From Mycobacterium sp. (GTDB lineage: Bacteria; Actinomycetota; Actinomycetes; Mycobacteriales; Mycobacteriaceae), in NCBI GenBank assembly GCA_020438845.1, contig JAGQTV010000016.1, positions 1-64,000 on the forward strand: a stretch of DNA of 64,000 nt, given 5' to 3'. Within the stretch, counting starts at the first letter, position 1. Every line of letters starts with the position of its first letter. Both the position numbers and the translations under genes were made by a program. Below the pieces are notes generated by a model. That model did no database searches, was not told where the DNA came from, and saw only the letters and a list, made by a program, of their open reading frames with translations. Below are positions 17,501-27,218 of this stretch, one piece after another.

Positions 17501-19994
17501 ATGAAGCTCGTTGTCGTGGGGGGGTGTGGCGGCCGGAGCCTCGGTCGCGGCCCGGGCGCGGCGGCTCGATGAGTCCGCTGAGATCATCGTGTTCGAGCGC
17601 GGGCACCACGTCTCGTTCGCCAATTGCGGTCTGCCCTACCACGTCGGCGAGGTGATCACCGATCGTGACCGGCTGTTGTTGCAGACACCGCAGAGCCTGC
17701 GCGAGTCCTTGAACATCGACGTCCGGATCGGCACCGAGGTCGTCGCCATCGATGCGGCGGCCCGCACGGTGACGGTCCGAGAGGTCGAATCGGGCGCCGA
17801 GTACGCCGAGGATTACGACTACCTGGCGCTCACTCCCGGCGCCACCCCGGTCCGTCCGCCGCTAGCCGGAATCGACCATCCGGCGGTACAGGTGCTGCGC
17901 CGCATCGGCGATATGGACCGCATCAAGGCCAGGGTCGACACGGCCCTGGCCGACCAAAAGTCCGGCCGTCGCGAACAGGTTCGGGCGGTGGTGATCGGCG
18001 CCGGCTACATCGGCCTGGAGATGGCCGAGAACCTCAACCACCGCGGCGTGCGGGTGGACATCGTCGAGCGGGCCGATCAGATCCTGCCCCCGGTGGACCG
18101 GGAGGTCTCCATTCCCGTCGAACAGCACCTACGCGGGAGGGGCATCGCCGTTCATCTCTCGACGACGGCGGCCGCGTTCAAGCCCTTGGCCGACGACAGG
18201 GTCGGCGTCGAACTCAACAACGGCACCACCATCCCGGCCGACCTGGTGGTACTCGCGGCCGGCGTCCGCCCGGACACCACCCTGGCCAGCGCGGCCGGCC
18301 TGGCACTCGGCGAGCACGGCGGTATCGCCGTCGACACCCACATGCGTACCTCCGATCCCCACATTTGGGCGGCCGGGGACGCGGTGGAAACCCCGAATCC
18401 GGTGCTGCCGGGCAGTTACCTGAACCCTCTGGCCGGGCCGGCCAACCGGCAGGCGCGGGTGGCCGCGGAGAACATCTGCGGCCGGGCGACCGAATACCGG
18501 TCCACCCAGGGCACCTCGATCGTCAAAGTCTTCGAGATGGTGGCCGGCGGCACTGGGCCCACCGAGCGTCAACTCAAAGCCGCGGGCATCGACTACCGCG
18601 CAGTTCACGTCCACCCGTCCGGTCACGCCGGCTACTACCCGGGAACGGCGATGATGCACCTGAAGGTGCTCTTCGACCCCGGCGACGGCCGTATCTTCGG
18701 TGCACAGGCCTGCGGTTTCGACGGCATCGACAAGCGGCTCGACCTGCTGGCCATGGCCGTGCGCCAGGGCATGACCGTCTATGACCTCGAGCACCAGGAA
18801 CTCGCCTACGCCCCGCCGTTCGGCTCGGCGAAGGATCCGATCAACATGGCTGGATTCGTGGCATCGAACCTCCTCCGTGGCGATCTGCGGCTCTGGTACG
18901 CCGAAGACTTCCCCGGCGCCACCGACGGCGCAGTGCTGGTTGACGTTCGCACGCCCGTGGAATACGAGCTGTGGCACATCCCCGGCGCCGTCAACATCCC
19001 GCTGGCCACGATCCGCGACGCCGTCGCTGCCGGCGACCTGGATCCGGCGCGGCCGGTCCGGGTCTACTGCGCAGTCGGCTTCCGCTCGTATCTGGCCTAC
19101 CGAATCCTGGTGCAGAAGGGCTTCGGCGACGTCGCGGCGCTGTCGGGCGGTTCCACCACATTCAAGGCCGTTCACGAAAAGCCCGACGACACCTACGAAG
19201 CGCAGGCTCCCATCGAGTCGTACGCCGAAGCGGCATCCATCGGAGCTGCGCCGGCCGCAGCGAGCGGAACGGTGATCGATCTGGATTGCACCGGCCTTGC
19301 CTGCCCGGGCCCGATCATGAAGCTGACCAAGGCGATGGTCGATCTGGCTGCGGGTGACGAGGTACGGGTGACGGTTTCCGATCCCGGTTTCGCCCTTGAC
19401 GCGCCGGCCTGGGCGTCGAAGAACGGGCACCGGTTGGTCGACATCGCGCCCGCGGGACCCGGCTACATGGCGACGCTGCGCAAAGGCGGTGCCGCATTGG
19501 CCACCGCAGTTTCGGCTCCTGGCAAGAACAAGACCTCGATGGTGGTGTTCTCCGGCGACCTGGACAAACTCATCGCCGCGTTCATCATCGCCAACGGCGC
19601 GCTGTCGATGGGTGAGGAGGTCTCGATCTTCTTCACCTTCTGGGGCCTCAATGCGTTACGACGGCCGGATGCACCCAAGCGCGACAAGACCGCCCTCGAG
19701 AAAGTGATGTCGGTGATGATGCCGACCGGCGCGGATGATCTGCCGCTGTCGACGATGAATTTCGGCGGAGCGGGCGCGTCGATGATCAAGAAGGTGATGC
19801 ACGACCACAAGGTTCCCGATCTGGCCGAGTTGATCGCCTCGGCCCAGCAGAGCGGTGCCCGTCTGATCGGGTGCACGATGACCATGGAGTTATTGGGCAT
19901 CGCCGAGACGGATCTGATCGCAGGCGTTGAGTTCGGCGGAGTGGCAACGTTTTTAGGAGAAGCGAACGAGTCGGGGACGACGTTGTTCATCTGA
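17501..19994 (+). CDS. CoA-disulfide reductase/rhodanese/TusA/DsrE fusion, with frameshift near the start
   Basis: Four sulfur-handling modules are fused in ~830 residues. First is an FAD/NAD(P)H disulfide reductase of the CoADR type, with redox Cys in FANCGLPYHVG and the second Rossmann motif VVIGAGYIGLEMAE. A rhodanese domain follows, with Cys in RVYCAVGFRSY, about residue 520. Next is a TusA domain with CTGLACPGPI, and last a DsrE/DsrF-like domain from about residue 670 with GCTMTMELLGI. Together they suggest persulfide generation and relay. The ATG at 17501 sits nine bases after AGGAGG and encodes MKLVVVGG, the missing first Rossmann strand, but a run of seven G at 17518-17524 puts it one base out of frame with the rest. 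Six G would restore MKLVVVGGVAAGAS. The uninterrupted frame can only start at TTG 17511, with no Shine-Dalgarno site at proper distance. Confidence 0.9.
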
Positions 19995-20094
19995 GCCGGG
20001 AGACCCTCGCCGCGGTCATGGTCCGATGACGAGCTTCGGTGAGAATTCGGTGAATAACGCCCCGACTTGGTGGCGCATCAGCAAGGCTGGGCTG

Positions 20095-20496
20095 ATGGCA
20101 CTTGCACTTTCCACCTCGCTGCGCACCGACTTCCCGGATGCGGTGGCCCGCACCAAAGCGGCTTTGGCAGGCCAAGGGTTCGGCGTGCTGACCGAGATCG
20201 ACATGGCGGCAACGCTGAAGGCCAAACTCGGCCACGACATGGAGAACTACCTCATTCTGGGTGCCTGCAACCCACCCCTGGCCCACCGGGCAGTCGGCAT
20301 CGATCGCCAGATAGGCCTGCTGCTGCCTTGCAACGTCGTTGTACGCGCCGACCCGTCCGACGACACCCGGGTGATCGTGGAGGCGATGAACCCGCAGATC
20401 CTCGTGGAGGTGACCGGTGAGCCCGAACTGCGTGGTGTCGCCGACGAGGTCACCACAAAATTGCAGGCCGCCATTGGCTCCCTGGCGGACGGCTGA
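20095..20496 (+). CDS. DUF302-domain protein
   Basis: The 133-residue protein is a nearly complete DUF302 domain: SLRTDFPDAVARTKAALAGQ, GFGVLTEIDMAATLKAKLG, YLILGACNPPLAHRA and IGLLLPCNVVV are all typical. The conserved Cys in GACNPPLA and in LLPCNVVV is kept. Family members are small cytoplasmic proteins often found beside sulfur-metabolism genes; the exact activity is unknown. The ATG at 20095 is selected because the domain begins there; upstream in-frame starts add a non-conserved leader. It follows the sulfur-transfer fusion in the same direction after 100 bases and is three bases from the next lipoprotein gene. Confidence 0.85.
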   Translation: MALALSTSLRTDFPDAVARTKAALAGQGFGVLTEIDMAATLKAKLGHDMENYLILGACNPPLAHRAVGIDRQIGLLLPCNVVVRADPSDDTRVIVEAMNPQILVEVTGEPELRGVADEVTTKLQAAIGSLADG

Positions 20497-20499
20497 GCA

Positions 20500-20988
20500 G
20501 TGCCCAGGGTTTTCCGTGCGCTCGTCATTGGGTTCGGTGCCGCGGCACTGGTCCTCTCGGGTTGTTCAACAACATCGACCCGCGACAAGACGACCGTCGC
20601 TGAGGGGGGCACCGCCTCATCGGAATCGTCGGGGCAGACTCCGAAGTTCAGCCTCCCCCAGCCGCCCACCGGTGCTTCGCAAGTGAAGTTCGTCGAATCC
20701 GACCAGGTGATGCACGCCCGCTACTCGATCCAGGGTCAATCACCCCAGCAGGTCATCGACTATTACGTCGGAGCGTGGAAGCACGCGGGTTACCTCATCA
20801 CCGGCGTCGAGGGCGGCGGCTATCCGGGAAGGTACGGCGGCTCGGGCGCAAGCGCATACGGCTTGAAGCCGGGCGTCTTCGTGGCCGTCGATGCCGGAGC
20901 AGGCAACGGTGGACCCACCTACTTCAACGTATGCCAGGGCACGGACCAAAAAGCCGTCCGCCGCTGCGCCCATCACGGCAGCAACTGA
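20500..20988 (+). CDS. Predicted lipoprotein
   Basis: The 162-residue protein starts at GTG three bases after the DUF302 stop, so the two are probably co-translated. It has a signal peptide with lipobox VLSGC at Cys22, a low-complexity Ser/Thr/Glu linker, and a globular part with VIDYYVGAWKHAGYLITGVE and a Gly-rich segment. Two Cys near the C-terminus (FNVCQG, RRCAHH) may pair. No function is recognised. Confidence 0.75.
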   Translation: MPRVFRALVIGFGAAALVLSGCSTTSTRDKTTVAEGGTASSESSGQTPKFSLPQPPTGASQVKFVESDQVMHARYSIQGQSPQQVIDYYVGAWKHAGYLITGVEGGGYPGRYGGSGASAYGLKPGVFVAVDAGAGNGGPTYFNVCQGTDQKAVRRCAHHGSN

Positions 20989-21030
20989 CCGGTTCTAAAA
21001 ACACCTGTCAGCTGGACTACGGTCGACCTG

Positions 21031-22533
21031 ATGAACGGTTCGGCATCGCGGATCGCCCGGGCTTGCGCTTCTGGTGCGATGGCGCTCGGCATGGCCGTCG
21101 CCACTGCGTGCGGAAACCCGCAACCCGCACCCACAGTTGCCAGCAGTCCGCCGATCGCCCCAGTCCCCAAGAGGACGATCGAGCCCAAGGACGAGATTTC
21201 ACCCATACCTCAGCTTGTCAATGATGCGATCGTTGCCCATCGGCTGCCGGGTGCCGTGGTGCAGATCGGACACGGCGGCACAATCGTCTTCCGTCAGGCG
21301 TACGGCTCACGCAAGCTGGACGGCGAACCGGGATTGGACGGGGTTCCGTCGCCCGCCGAGCCGATGACCCTGGACACGATCTTTGACCTTGCCTCACTGA
21401 CGAAGATTCTTGCGACCACCACCGCCGTGCTCCAGCTCTACGAACAGGGCAAGCTCCAGGTCGACGACGCGGTTCAGACGTATCTGCCGGAGTTCAACGC
21501 CGCCAACGACCCACGCCGGGCCCAGGTGACGCTGCGAATGTTGCTCACCCACACCTCGGGAATCGGGGGCGACCTGAGCCACCAGGGTCCGTGGGGACTG
21601 ACGGCAGCCGACAAGGCCGACGGCATTCACCGTGCACTGACCGCACCGCTGGAGTTCGACCCGGGGCAGATCTTCCACTACTCCGACATCGGCTTCATCA
21701 TCCTGGGTCAGATTGTCGAGAAGACCACTGGCGAACCCCTGGACTCGTACGCCCGCGACCACATCTTCGCTCCGCTGGGGATGGTCGACACCGGCTACCT
21801 GCCCGCATCACAAGCGTGCGGACCACACCAGATCCGCGGCACGGCAGTCGCTTTCAATCCGAATGCGCCCGCTCCTTCTCAATGCCCAGCAGGAACCTGG
21901 AATATCGACCTGCTGGCCCGCGTCGCGCCGACGGCACGCGACGAAGACACCCCCGGCATCAACCCCGACTTCGATCACTCTCTTCGAGGGACCGTCCATG
22001 ACCCGACGGCACGACGGATGGGCGGGGTGGCCGGCAGTGCAGGTGTGTTCTCCACGACGCAGGATCTCGGCGTGTACGTGCAGGCACTACTTGATCGCCT
22101 TGCCGGCCGGCCCAGCGCGTTTCCGCTGAAGCGATCGACCTTGGAGTTGATGACGACACCGCAGCAACCCGGGCACCGCCCCGGGCAAGTCGAAGCAGCC
22201 AACGACGCGAGCCTGGCCGCCATCGACAGAACCCCGAACACCGAGAATCCGCTTCTCGCCCCGAACTATCCGGCCATCGCAGGCCAAGACCTGCGCGGCT
22301 TCGGCTGGGATATCGACACACCCCATTCCAGGCCACGCGGGAGAATCTTTCCTATCGGCAGCTTCGGGCATACCGGTTTCACCGGGGTGACGATGTGGCT
22401 GGATCCGGGTTCGAACAGCTACGTCATCGTCCTTGGAAATGTGATCCATCAGCGTGGCGGCCCACCGATTGCCAAGTTGAGTGGCGATATCGCCACGCTG
22501 GCGGCCCAGGCCCTACACCTCTACGGCAGTTGA
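21031..22533 (+). CDS. Serine hydrolase of the class C beta-lactamase/penicillin-binding family
   Basis: The 500-residue exported protein has an N-terminal signal with a possible lipobox at Cys27 (VATAC). The serine beta-lactamase fold follows: SLTK at 122-125 (nucleophile and base), YSD at 217-219 in place of YSN, and HTG in FGHTGFTGVTMWLDP replacing KTG. Such proteins act as esterases, DD-peptidases or peptidases on cell-wall-related substrates. Its 3' end overlaps the convergent MFS gene by 21 bases. Real beta-lactam hydrolysis is not implied by the motifs. Confidence 0.9.
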   Translation: MNGSASRIARACASGAMALGMAVATACGNPQPAPTVASSPPIAPVPKRTIEPKDEISPIPQLVNDAIVAHRLPGAVVQIGHGGTIVFRQAYGSRKLDGEPGLDGVPSPAEPMTLDTIFDLASLTKILATTTAVLQLYEQGKLQVDDAVQTYLPEFNAANDPRRAQVTLRMLLTHTSGIGGDLSHQGPWGLTAADKADGIHRALTAPLEFDPGQIFHYSDIGFIILGQIVEKTTGEPLDSYARDHIFAPLGMVDTGYLPASQACGPHQIRGTAVAFNPNAPAPSQCPAGTWNIDLLARVAPTARDEDTPGINPDFDHSLRGTVHDPTARRMGGVAGSAGVFSTTQDLGVYVQALLDRLAGRPSAFPLKRSTLELMTTPQQPGHRPGQVEAANDASLAAIDRTPNTENPLLAPNYPAIAGQDLRGFGWDIDTPHSRPRGRIFPIGSFGHTGFTGVTMWLDPGSNSYVIVLGNVIHQRGGPPIAKLSGDIATLAAQALHLYGS

Positions 22534-23793
22534 CAATCCGCGCCGCGTCTTTTTTGCCTGACCGAGGCCGACGGTTGCCAAGACCAGCAGCGCCAGGGCT
22601 TGGGCGACGATTGTCACGCTCAGTACCGAACCATCGGGTACATGCTGCCCGTGAGCGTGCGCGAGCACCCCTATCAGCGGCTGCAGAATCAGCCCGCCGA
22701 TACCGACAACCAACATGTTGGTCAGGCCCATCGCCACGCCGGAAAGCCGCGCCGGGGCGTTGTCCTTCACCATGGCAAAACACAACGCGTAAAACGAATT
22801 GAACACTCCGAGAACGAACATCGCGACGGACTGCATCACCTGGCCTTGCAGCACATACAGGATGAGAGCCATCATGACACCCGTGCCGACGGCTCCCAGC
22901 GCAAGCAGTCGCGCGGGCATGCCGAACCGCGAGCACAACCAAGCGGATCCCAGCATGCCGGGCAGACACCCCCAGAAATAGAAGGACGCACAAACCGACG
23001 CCGCCGAAAGGCTCATATGGTGGTGCTCCTGCAGATAGGAGACTCCCCAGAGCCACCCGAAAGCCACCCCGGCCGAGGCCACCAAACCGCCCGCAACGGC
23101 GGGCCCGAGAATCGGAGGGGACATTAGCAACCGCGCGACCTCAGCTGGTCGAGGTCGATGTTCATCAGTGCTCCCGGGCGAGACCTCCCGAGTCCTGACG
23201 AACAGGACGATGAGGAGAAGAAGAACCGCGGAGAATACGCCGCAACTGATCATCCCCACGCGCCATCCGGCGCGTTCGACGATGAAACCGAGAGTTTCCT
23301 GGCCCAGTGCCGCCCCGGTCATGCCGAACACCTCGGTCAGTGCGGCCAGGAGTGGGAACAGCCTGGGGGGAAACCATTGCGCTCCCAGCGTCATCGTGCA
23401 GACCACGATGGGGGCGGCCCCTAAACCCATGAGAATGCGGGTCAATTCGGCGGCGTTCGCGGTCTGCGACATCGCAAAGAGAAACGAGGCGACCGAACAC
23501 AGAGATGCACCGGCAATGAGAACCAACCGTGCGCTGAAGCGCGACACCAAGATTCCCGCGGGCACCTGCAGAAGAATGTACGGGTAGTAGAAACTCGATG
23601 ACAGGCCGCCGAATCCCGCCTCGTTCAGCGAGAAATCGACGACCAGCCCCTCCCGCATGACGCTGGGAAATGTCTGCAGCACCATTTGGAAGAAGACGAA
23701 CAGCGCCGCGGTGCCGAAAATCAGGCTGCTGCGCCACGGCGACCAACCGGTCCAAGACGTATCACCTGGTGCACCGCCCGCCTCGCTGGCCAT
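22513..23793 (-). CDS. Major facilitator superfamily transporter
   Basis: The 426-residue protein has twelve hydrophobic segments in two halves. The first half shows GGLSSSFYYPYILLQVPAGI followed by SRFSARLVLIAG, the loop 2-3 motif of MFS carriers, and the second half shows a matching WLCSRFG motif. The ATG at 23793 is preferred because it begins just before the first membrane segment; a longer in-frame extension is basic and not conserved in character. The pattern resembles the anion:cation symporter/hexuronate-type group, but the substrate cannot be assigned. Confidence 0.87.
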   Translation of the reverse strand: MASEAGGAPGDTSWTGWSPWRSSLIFGTAALFVFFQMVLQTFPSVMREGLVVDFSLNEAGFGGLSSSFYYPYILLQVPAGILVSRFSARLVLIAGASLCSVASFLFAMSQTANAAELTRILMGLGAAPIVVCTMTLGAQWFPPRLFPLLAALTEVFGMTGAALGQETLGFIVERAGWRVGMISCGVFSAVLLLLIVLFVRTREVSPGSTDEHRPRPAEVARLLMSPPILGPAVAGGLVASAGVAFGWLWGVSYLQEHHHMSLSAASVCASFYFWGCLPGMLGSAWLCSRFGMPARLLALGAVGTGVMMALILYVLQGQVMQSVAMFVLGVFNSFYALCFAMVKDNAPARLSGVAMGLTNMLVVGIGGLILQPLIGVLAHAHGQHVPDGSVLSVTIVAQALALLVLATVGLGQAKKTRRGLSTAVEV

Positions 23794-23878
23794 ATCGTCA
23801 GCGTAGATCGCTGGCCGCACGATGACGATCCGAAATCGCACGAAGCCGAGGTATGTCCGATGCGGCCATCGCGAACCC

Positions 23879-24361
23879 CTAGTACCCGCTGGCCGCCCAA
23901 GCCCCCGCGGGATACGGCGGTACTCGACCGGCAAAGGCCCCATCAGTGATGGCGCACAACGTATCTGAGATTGTCCCTGCATTGGCCAGAGTGCTCACCG
24001 AGCCGTCGCTGTCCACTCGAACGACCACCGCTTGCCAGAAAAACGTGATCCCACCGTGCTCGTACCAGACAAACCAGTCATCCCCGTGATGGCCGGCACG
24101 TATGAGTCGCCGGAACGGCAGCGAGGGATCCAGCACGGCATCAGTGCTGTTGAACGGGGCGCCTATCTCGGCGATCGGTGAAACGAGATCCTTCAGAGCC
24201 GATGGCAATTGCGCCAGCTCGGTCACTGGCACCACCGGCGTCGTCAATTTGCAGGTGACATCCGGAACTGCGCGGGCCGGCGTGGCCAGCATCATGGCGG
24301 CGACTGCGGCGGTTCCAGCCGCCAACAGGGACTTCACCCCTCTCAACGTACGCCGGTCCAA
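23879..24361 (-). CDS. Small secreted protein of unknown function
   Basis: The 160-residue protein has a clear Sec signal peptide, with a hydrophobic Ala-rich core ending in ATPARA before VPDVTCK. The mature part contains two Cys (VTCKL and TLCAI) likely to form a disulfide, and an aromatic patch GDDWFVWYEHGGITFFWQ. The start is TTG at 24361 or GTG at 24337, the latter directly behind GAGAGGG. Small exported Cys-paired proteins are common in mycobacteria; no specific family function is recognised. Confidence 0.75.
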   Translation of the reverse strand: MDRRTLRGVKSLLAAGTAAVAAMMLATPARAVPDVTCKLTTPVVPVTELAQLPSALKDLVSPIAEIGAPFNSTDAVLDPSLPFRRLIRAGHHGDDWFVWYEHGGITFFWQAVVVRVDSDGSVSTLANAGTISDTLCAITDGAFAGRVPPYPAGAWAASGY

Positions 24362-24411
24362 CGCCCCTGAGTGCCCAATGGACCAGCCACGAATCGCTAT
24401 CCTGGGTATTC

Positions 24412-25296
24412 GTGGGGCTGGGTCAGCTTGAGACAGTCTGCTCTGACGGAACCGTCATTCGCCATCTGGAATCCGGCGACGGCGCACCTCTGGTGCTCCT
24501 GCCGGGCTGGTCGCAGTCGGCTCAGACATTCTCGCGTCAGTTGACTGGGCTGTCGCGGTCATGGCGGACTTTGGCGATTGACCATCGCGGTCACGGTGCG
24601 TCGTCGGAACCCGACGTCGGATACCACATTCACCGGCTCGCCGCCGATCTGCACGATGTCATGGCCGCCCGTGGCCTGAGCAAGGTGCACCTGCTCGGCC
24701 ACTCGATGGGCTGCGCCGTCATCTGGTCCTACCTCGAGTTATTCGGCCCTGAGCGGGTGGCCTCTCTCATCCTGGTCGACCAGATGCCCTGCGCATTGAG
24801 GAATCCTGGCTGGAGCAACGCCGAGGCCCTCGAGGCCGGGGCGACTATGGACTTCGCCGGCCTGTTCGCGTTTACCGATGCACTGCGCAACGTCGACGGC
24901 GTCGATCCTCGCGGTGAGTTCCTATCCGATGTGACTTCAGCCGGGATTGCGCCGGGCCTGTTGGACTGGCTCATTGCGCAGAGCGCGACGTTCGATCGTG
25001 GTCACGCCGCCGACCTCATCTTCGACGTTGCGACACATGACTGGCGGGCGTTCATCCCGCACATCACTCTCCCCACTCTTGTGATAGCCGGTGACTCGGC
25101 CAACGTTCCGCTCGCGTCCCAACGGAAGATCAGCGATCTGATCCCCGATGCGCAATTCGCCTGTGTCACAACGCCCCAGGGCGGTACCCACTTTCCGTTT
25201 CTGGAAAGTCCCGAGGAATTCAACGCGGTTGTTGCGACGTTTCTGGAGTCACACCGGCGGTCAAGCACTGCTCACGGAGCGGCGAACGGGTCATAG
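24412..25296 (+). CDS. Alpha/beta hydrolase with intact triad
   Basis: The 294-residue protein has LLPGWSQSAQTF (oxyanion region), the elbow GHSMGC with nucleophile Ser, DHRGHGASSEPD, a late Asp in VIAGDSANVP and the catalytic His in GGTHFPFLE. It belongs to the large epoxide-hydrolase/haloperoxidase/esterase group; the natural substrate is unknown. Translation starts at GTG 24412. The end overlaps the convergent repeat-protein gene by 25 bases. The intact GHSMG contrasts with the Ser-less relative at 8665-9495. Confidence 0.9.
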   Translation: MGLGQLETVCSDGTVIRHLESGDGAPLVLLPGWSQSAQTFSRQLTGLSRSWRTLAIDHRGHGASSEPDVGYHIHRLAADLHDVMAARGLSKVHLLGHSMGCAVIWSYLELFGPERVASLILVDQMPCALRNPGWSNAEALEAGATMDFAGLFAFTDALRNVDGVDPRGEFLSDVTSAGIAPGLLDWLIAQSATFDRGHAADLIFDVATHDWRAFIPHITLPTLVIAGDSANVPLASQRKISDLIPDAQFACVTTPQGGTHFPFLESPEEFNAVVATFLESHRRSSTAHGAANGS

Positions 25297-27218
25297 AACG
25301 AGACATCCGTAAGGCCCGCCGAAGCGTTGTAGGTCGACCAGGTCGGGATGTCGATCAGCGGGGTGAGGAATTTGAAGGAGGTCTTGGTGCCGGACGGGGA
25401 AGGCATCGATGCGTAATAGGTTCCGAAGCCACTGTTTCCCAAGTAGACATAATTGATGATCGAACCGACCGGAGGGACGTCGCCCGGCGACGTTCCGGGA
25501 GTGCCCTCGGTGACTTTGGTGACGAGCATTGCATAGCTATGGATGCCATACATATCCAACTGGGTTGCCACGTCGGCGTCGAAGCTTCCGCGCAGCACAC
25601 CGGCTGCGTCGTACACGCCGAATTGCTGGTAGCCCTGGACCTGGATCTCCCTGGGCGGCAATCCATTTACTCCAGAAGGTATCAGTGCCGAAGTGGGCAG
25701 ATAGCTAAATCCCTTTGCGGCCGGCAGACGTCTGACTGGGGGAAGATCCGATGCATCAAGGAGATTTAGCGGAAACGTGGCGATGTTGGACACCGTGTCA
25801 CCGTCAACCGACAACACCGAAACCACATCCCCCGAAGGAGAGGGCAGCGAGGAGTAGATGACGTAACTCGTGTCACTGTTCCGGTACATGACGTTGAACA
25901 CCGAGCCCACCGGCGGAACGTCACCGGGATCGGTTCCGGCTGTTCCGGCGGTGACCTTGGTGACTAGGATTGCCTGTGTGTTGACCCCCATCACGTCCGC
26001 GGTGGGTGTCACGACACCTTCGAAACTCCCCACCGTGTTGCCCGACGGATCGCGGATGTCGAAGGTTTCATGGGCTTGGACCGTTGTGTAGTAGGGCAAG
26101 AATCCGCTTGTGCCGATGTAGCTTTCGCCAACGGGATCTGCCGGTGCGATGCTGTATCCGTTGCCGAGGCGAATCGGCTGGTTGTCCACCGTGTGATCGG
26201 CGATCCCCTTGGAGGCGTCGAAACTGAACGGAATGGGGATATCCCCGAACGGCGTCAGGAGTTTGAAGCTGACCGCGGCTTCCGGCGACGAGGGCATGGC
26301 CGAGTACGACCACCCGAAGCCGCCGAACAGATCGAAGGTCGCGATCAGGGAGCCGACCGGCGGAATCTGTCCAGCGCCCGTGCCGACGTTGATCCCGTCG
26401 TTGGAGGTGACGAGGAGTTCGACGTACTTACTGCGGACGTTGAACGGACTGCCCGTACTCACCAGGGCGTCGAAAGTTCCGAGATTCTCCTGGCTGGCCG
26501 GATCAACGACGCTGTATTGCTGCTGTCCCTGAACCAGAGTCGGTCCACCTGGCCAATACGTCCACTGTCCGTAGAAGGAGGTCACTAGTTCGGTGGAGCT
26601 CGGAACCAGGTTGTAACCGTTGACCGCGAGCGTCTGGTTCAGCGTCGAGGTGGTCGGGCCCAGGTAGCCGGCAATCGAGAACGCGCGGAATCCCGATTGC
26701 GCCAGCCCGACCAAAGAGGAGCCAACAGCTATCCAGATCTCCTGAGGCGACACCCGCGGGCGCATGGCATCGGGGTTGATCGCGGAGCTCGCAGCGGCCG
26801 ACACCGAAGCCGGCGACGGCATCACAGCTCTGACCGCACCCGCCGCTCCGACAGGGCTGGCCGCCGGAACCGAGGAAATTGGATCGGAACCAACCTCGGC
26901 CAACCCGGACAACAGCCGGCCGCGGGCCGCAGACCTCGGTCGATCACCGGCGTTCTTGGTCAGGCCGGCCCGAAGTCTGGTTGACGCCGCGCTCGGGGCA
27001 GATCCTTTCGAGGTCTGCTTCGCAGCGGCACGCTGTGGACCGGGCACCGATCCGGACCGCGCCGGGCCGCGAGTCGACGAACTGCTCGCCGACGAATCGG
27101 TTGCGCCCGAGGAACTGGAGTCGGCTGCGGCAACCGCGCACCCCGTCACCACCGCAGCCCCCAGGCCGAGGGCGGCCGCCAGGCCCCCTACTCGACCGAT
27201 ATACGTTGCACTTCTCAT
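25272..27218 (-). CDS. Exported protein with three ~150-residue beta-rich repeats
   Basis: The 648-residue protein starts at an ATG with a GGGGAG ribosome site. A signal peptide (GLAAALGLGAAVVTG, then AVAAADSS) is followed by a Ser/Ala/Arg-rich low-complexity stretch to about residue 180. Three repeats follow, each with a QxxF/Y-D beta motif, a Val-Thr-hydrophobic strand, then the marker GxxPPVGS and a YxSxPSPSG-like turn. The markers read AGQIPPVGSLIATF, PGDVPPVGSVFNVMY and PGDVPPVGSIINYVY. It looks like a mycobacterial surface or periplasmic protein built by internal duplication. The function is not recognised and no enzymatic motif is seen. Confidence 0.82.
   Translation of the reverse strand: MRSATYIGRVGGLAAALGLGAAVVTGCAVAAADSSSSGATDSSASSSSTRGPARSGSVPGPQRAAAKQTSKGSAPSAASTRLRAGLTKNAGDRPRSAARGRLLSGLAEVGSDPISSVPAASPVGAAGAVRAVMPSPASVSAAASSAINPDAMRPRVSPQEIWIAVGSSLVGLAQSGFRAFSIAGYLGPTTSTLNQTLAVNGYNLVPSSTELVTSFYGQWTYWPGGPTLVQGQQQYSVVDPASQENLGTFDALVSTGSPFNVRSKYVELLVTSNDGINVGTGAGQIPPVGSLIATFDLFGGFGWSYSAMPSSPEAAVSFKLLTPFGDIPIPFSFDASKGIADHTVDNQPIRLGNGYSIAPADPVGESYIGTSGFLPYYTTVQAHETFDIRDPSGNTVGSFEGVVTPTADVMGVNTQAILVTKVTAGTAGTDPGDVPPVGSVFNVMYRNSDTSYVIYSSLPSPSGDVVSVLSVDGDTVSNIATFPLNLLDASDLPPVRRLPAAKGFSYLPTSALIPSGVNGLPPREIQVQGYQQFGVYDAAGVLRGSFDADVATQLDMYGIHSYAMLVTKVTEGTPGTSPGDVPPVGSIINYVYLGNSGFGTYYASMPSPSGTKTSFKFLTPLIDIPTWSTYNASAGLTDVSFYDPFAAP

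Noticed and set aside
18129-19430. Long open frame on the minus strand across the sulfur-transfer fusion
   Set aside because: It is antisense to conserved oxidoreductase and rhodanese domains and has no family-like motifs; GC-rich third positions commonly open such frames.
21031-22533. Calling this gene a beta-lactamase resistance determinant
   Set aside because: YSN and KTG are replaced by YSD and HTG, and many esterases and peptidases share the fold, so antibiotic hydrolysis is not supported.
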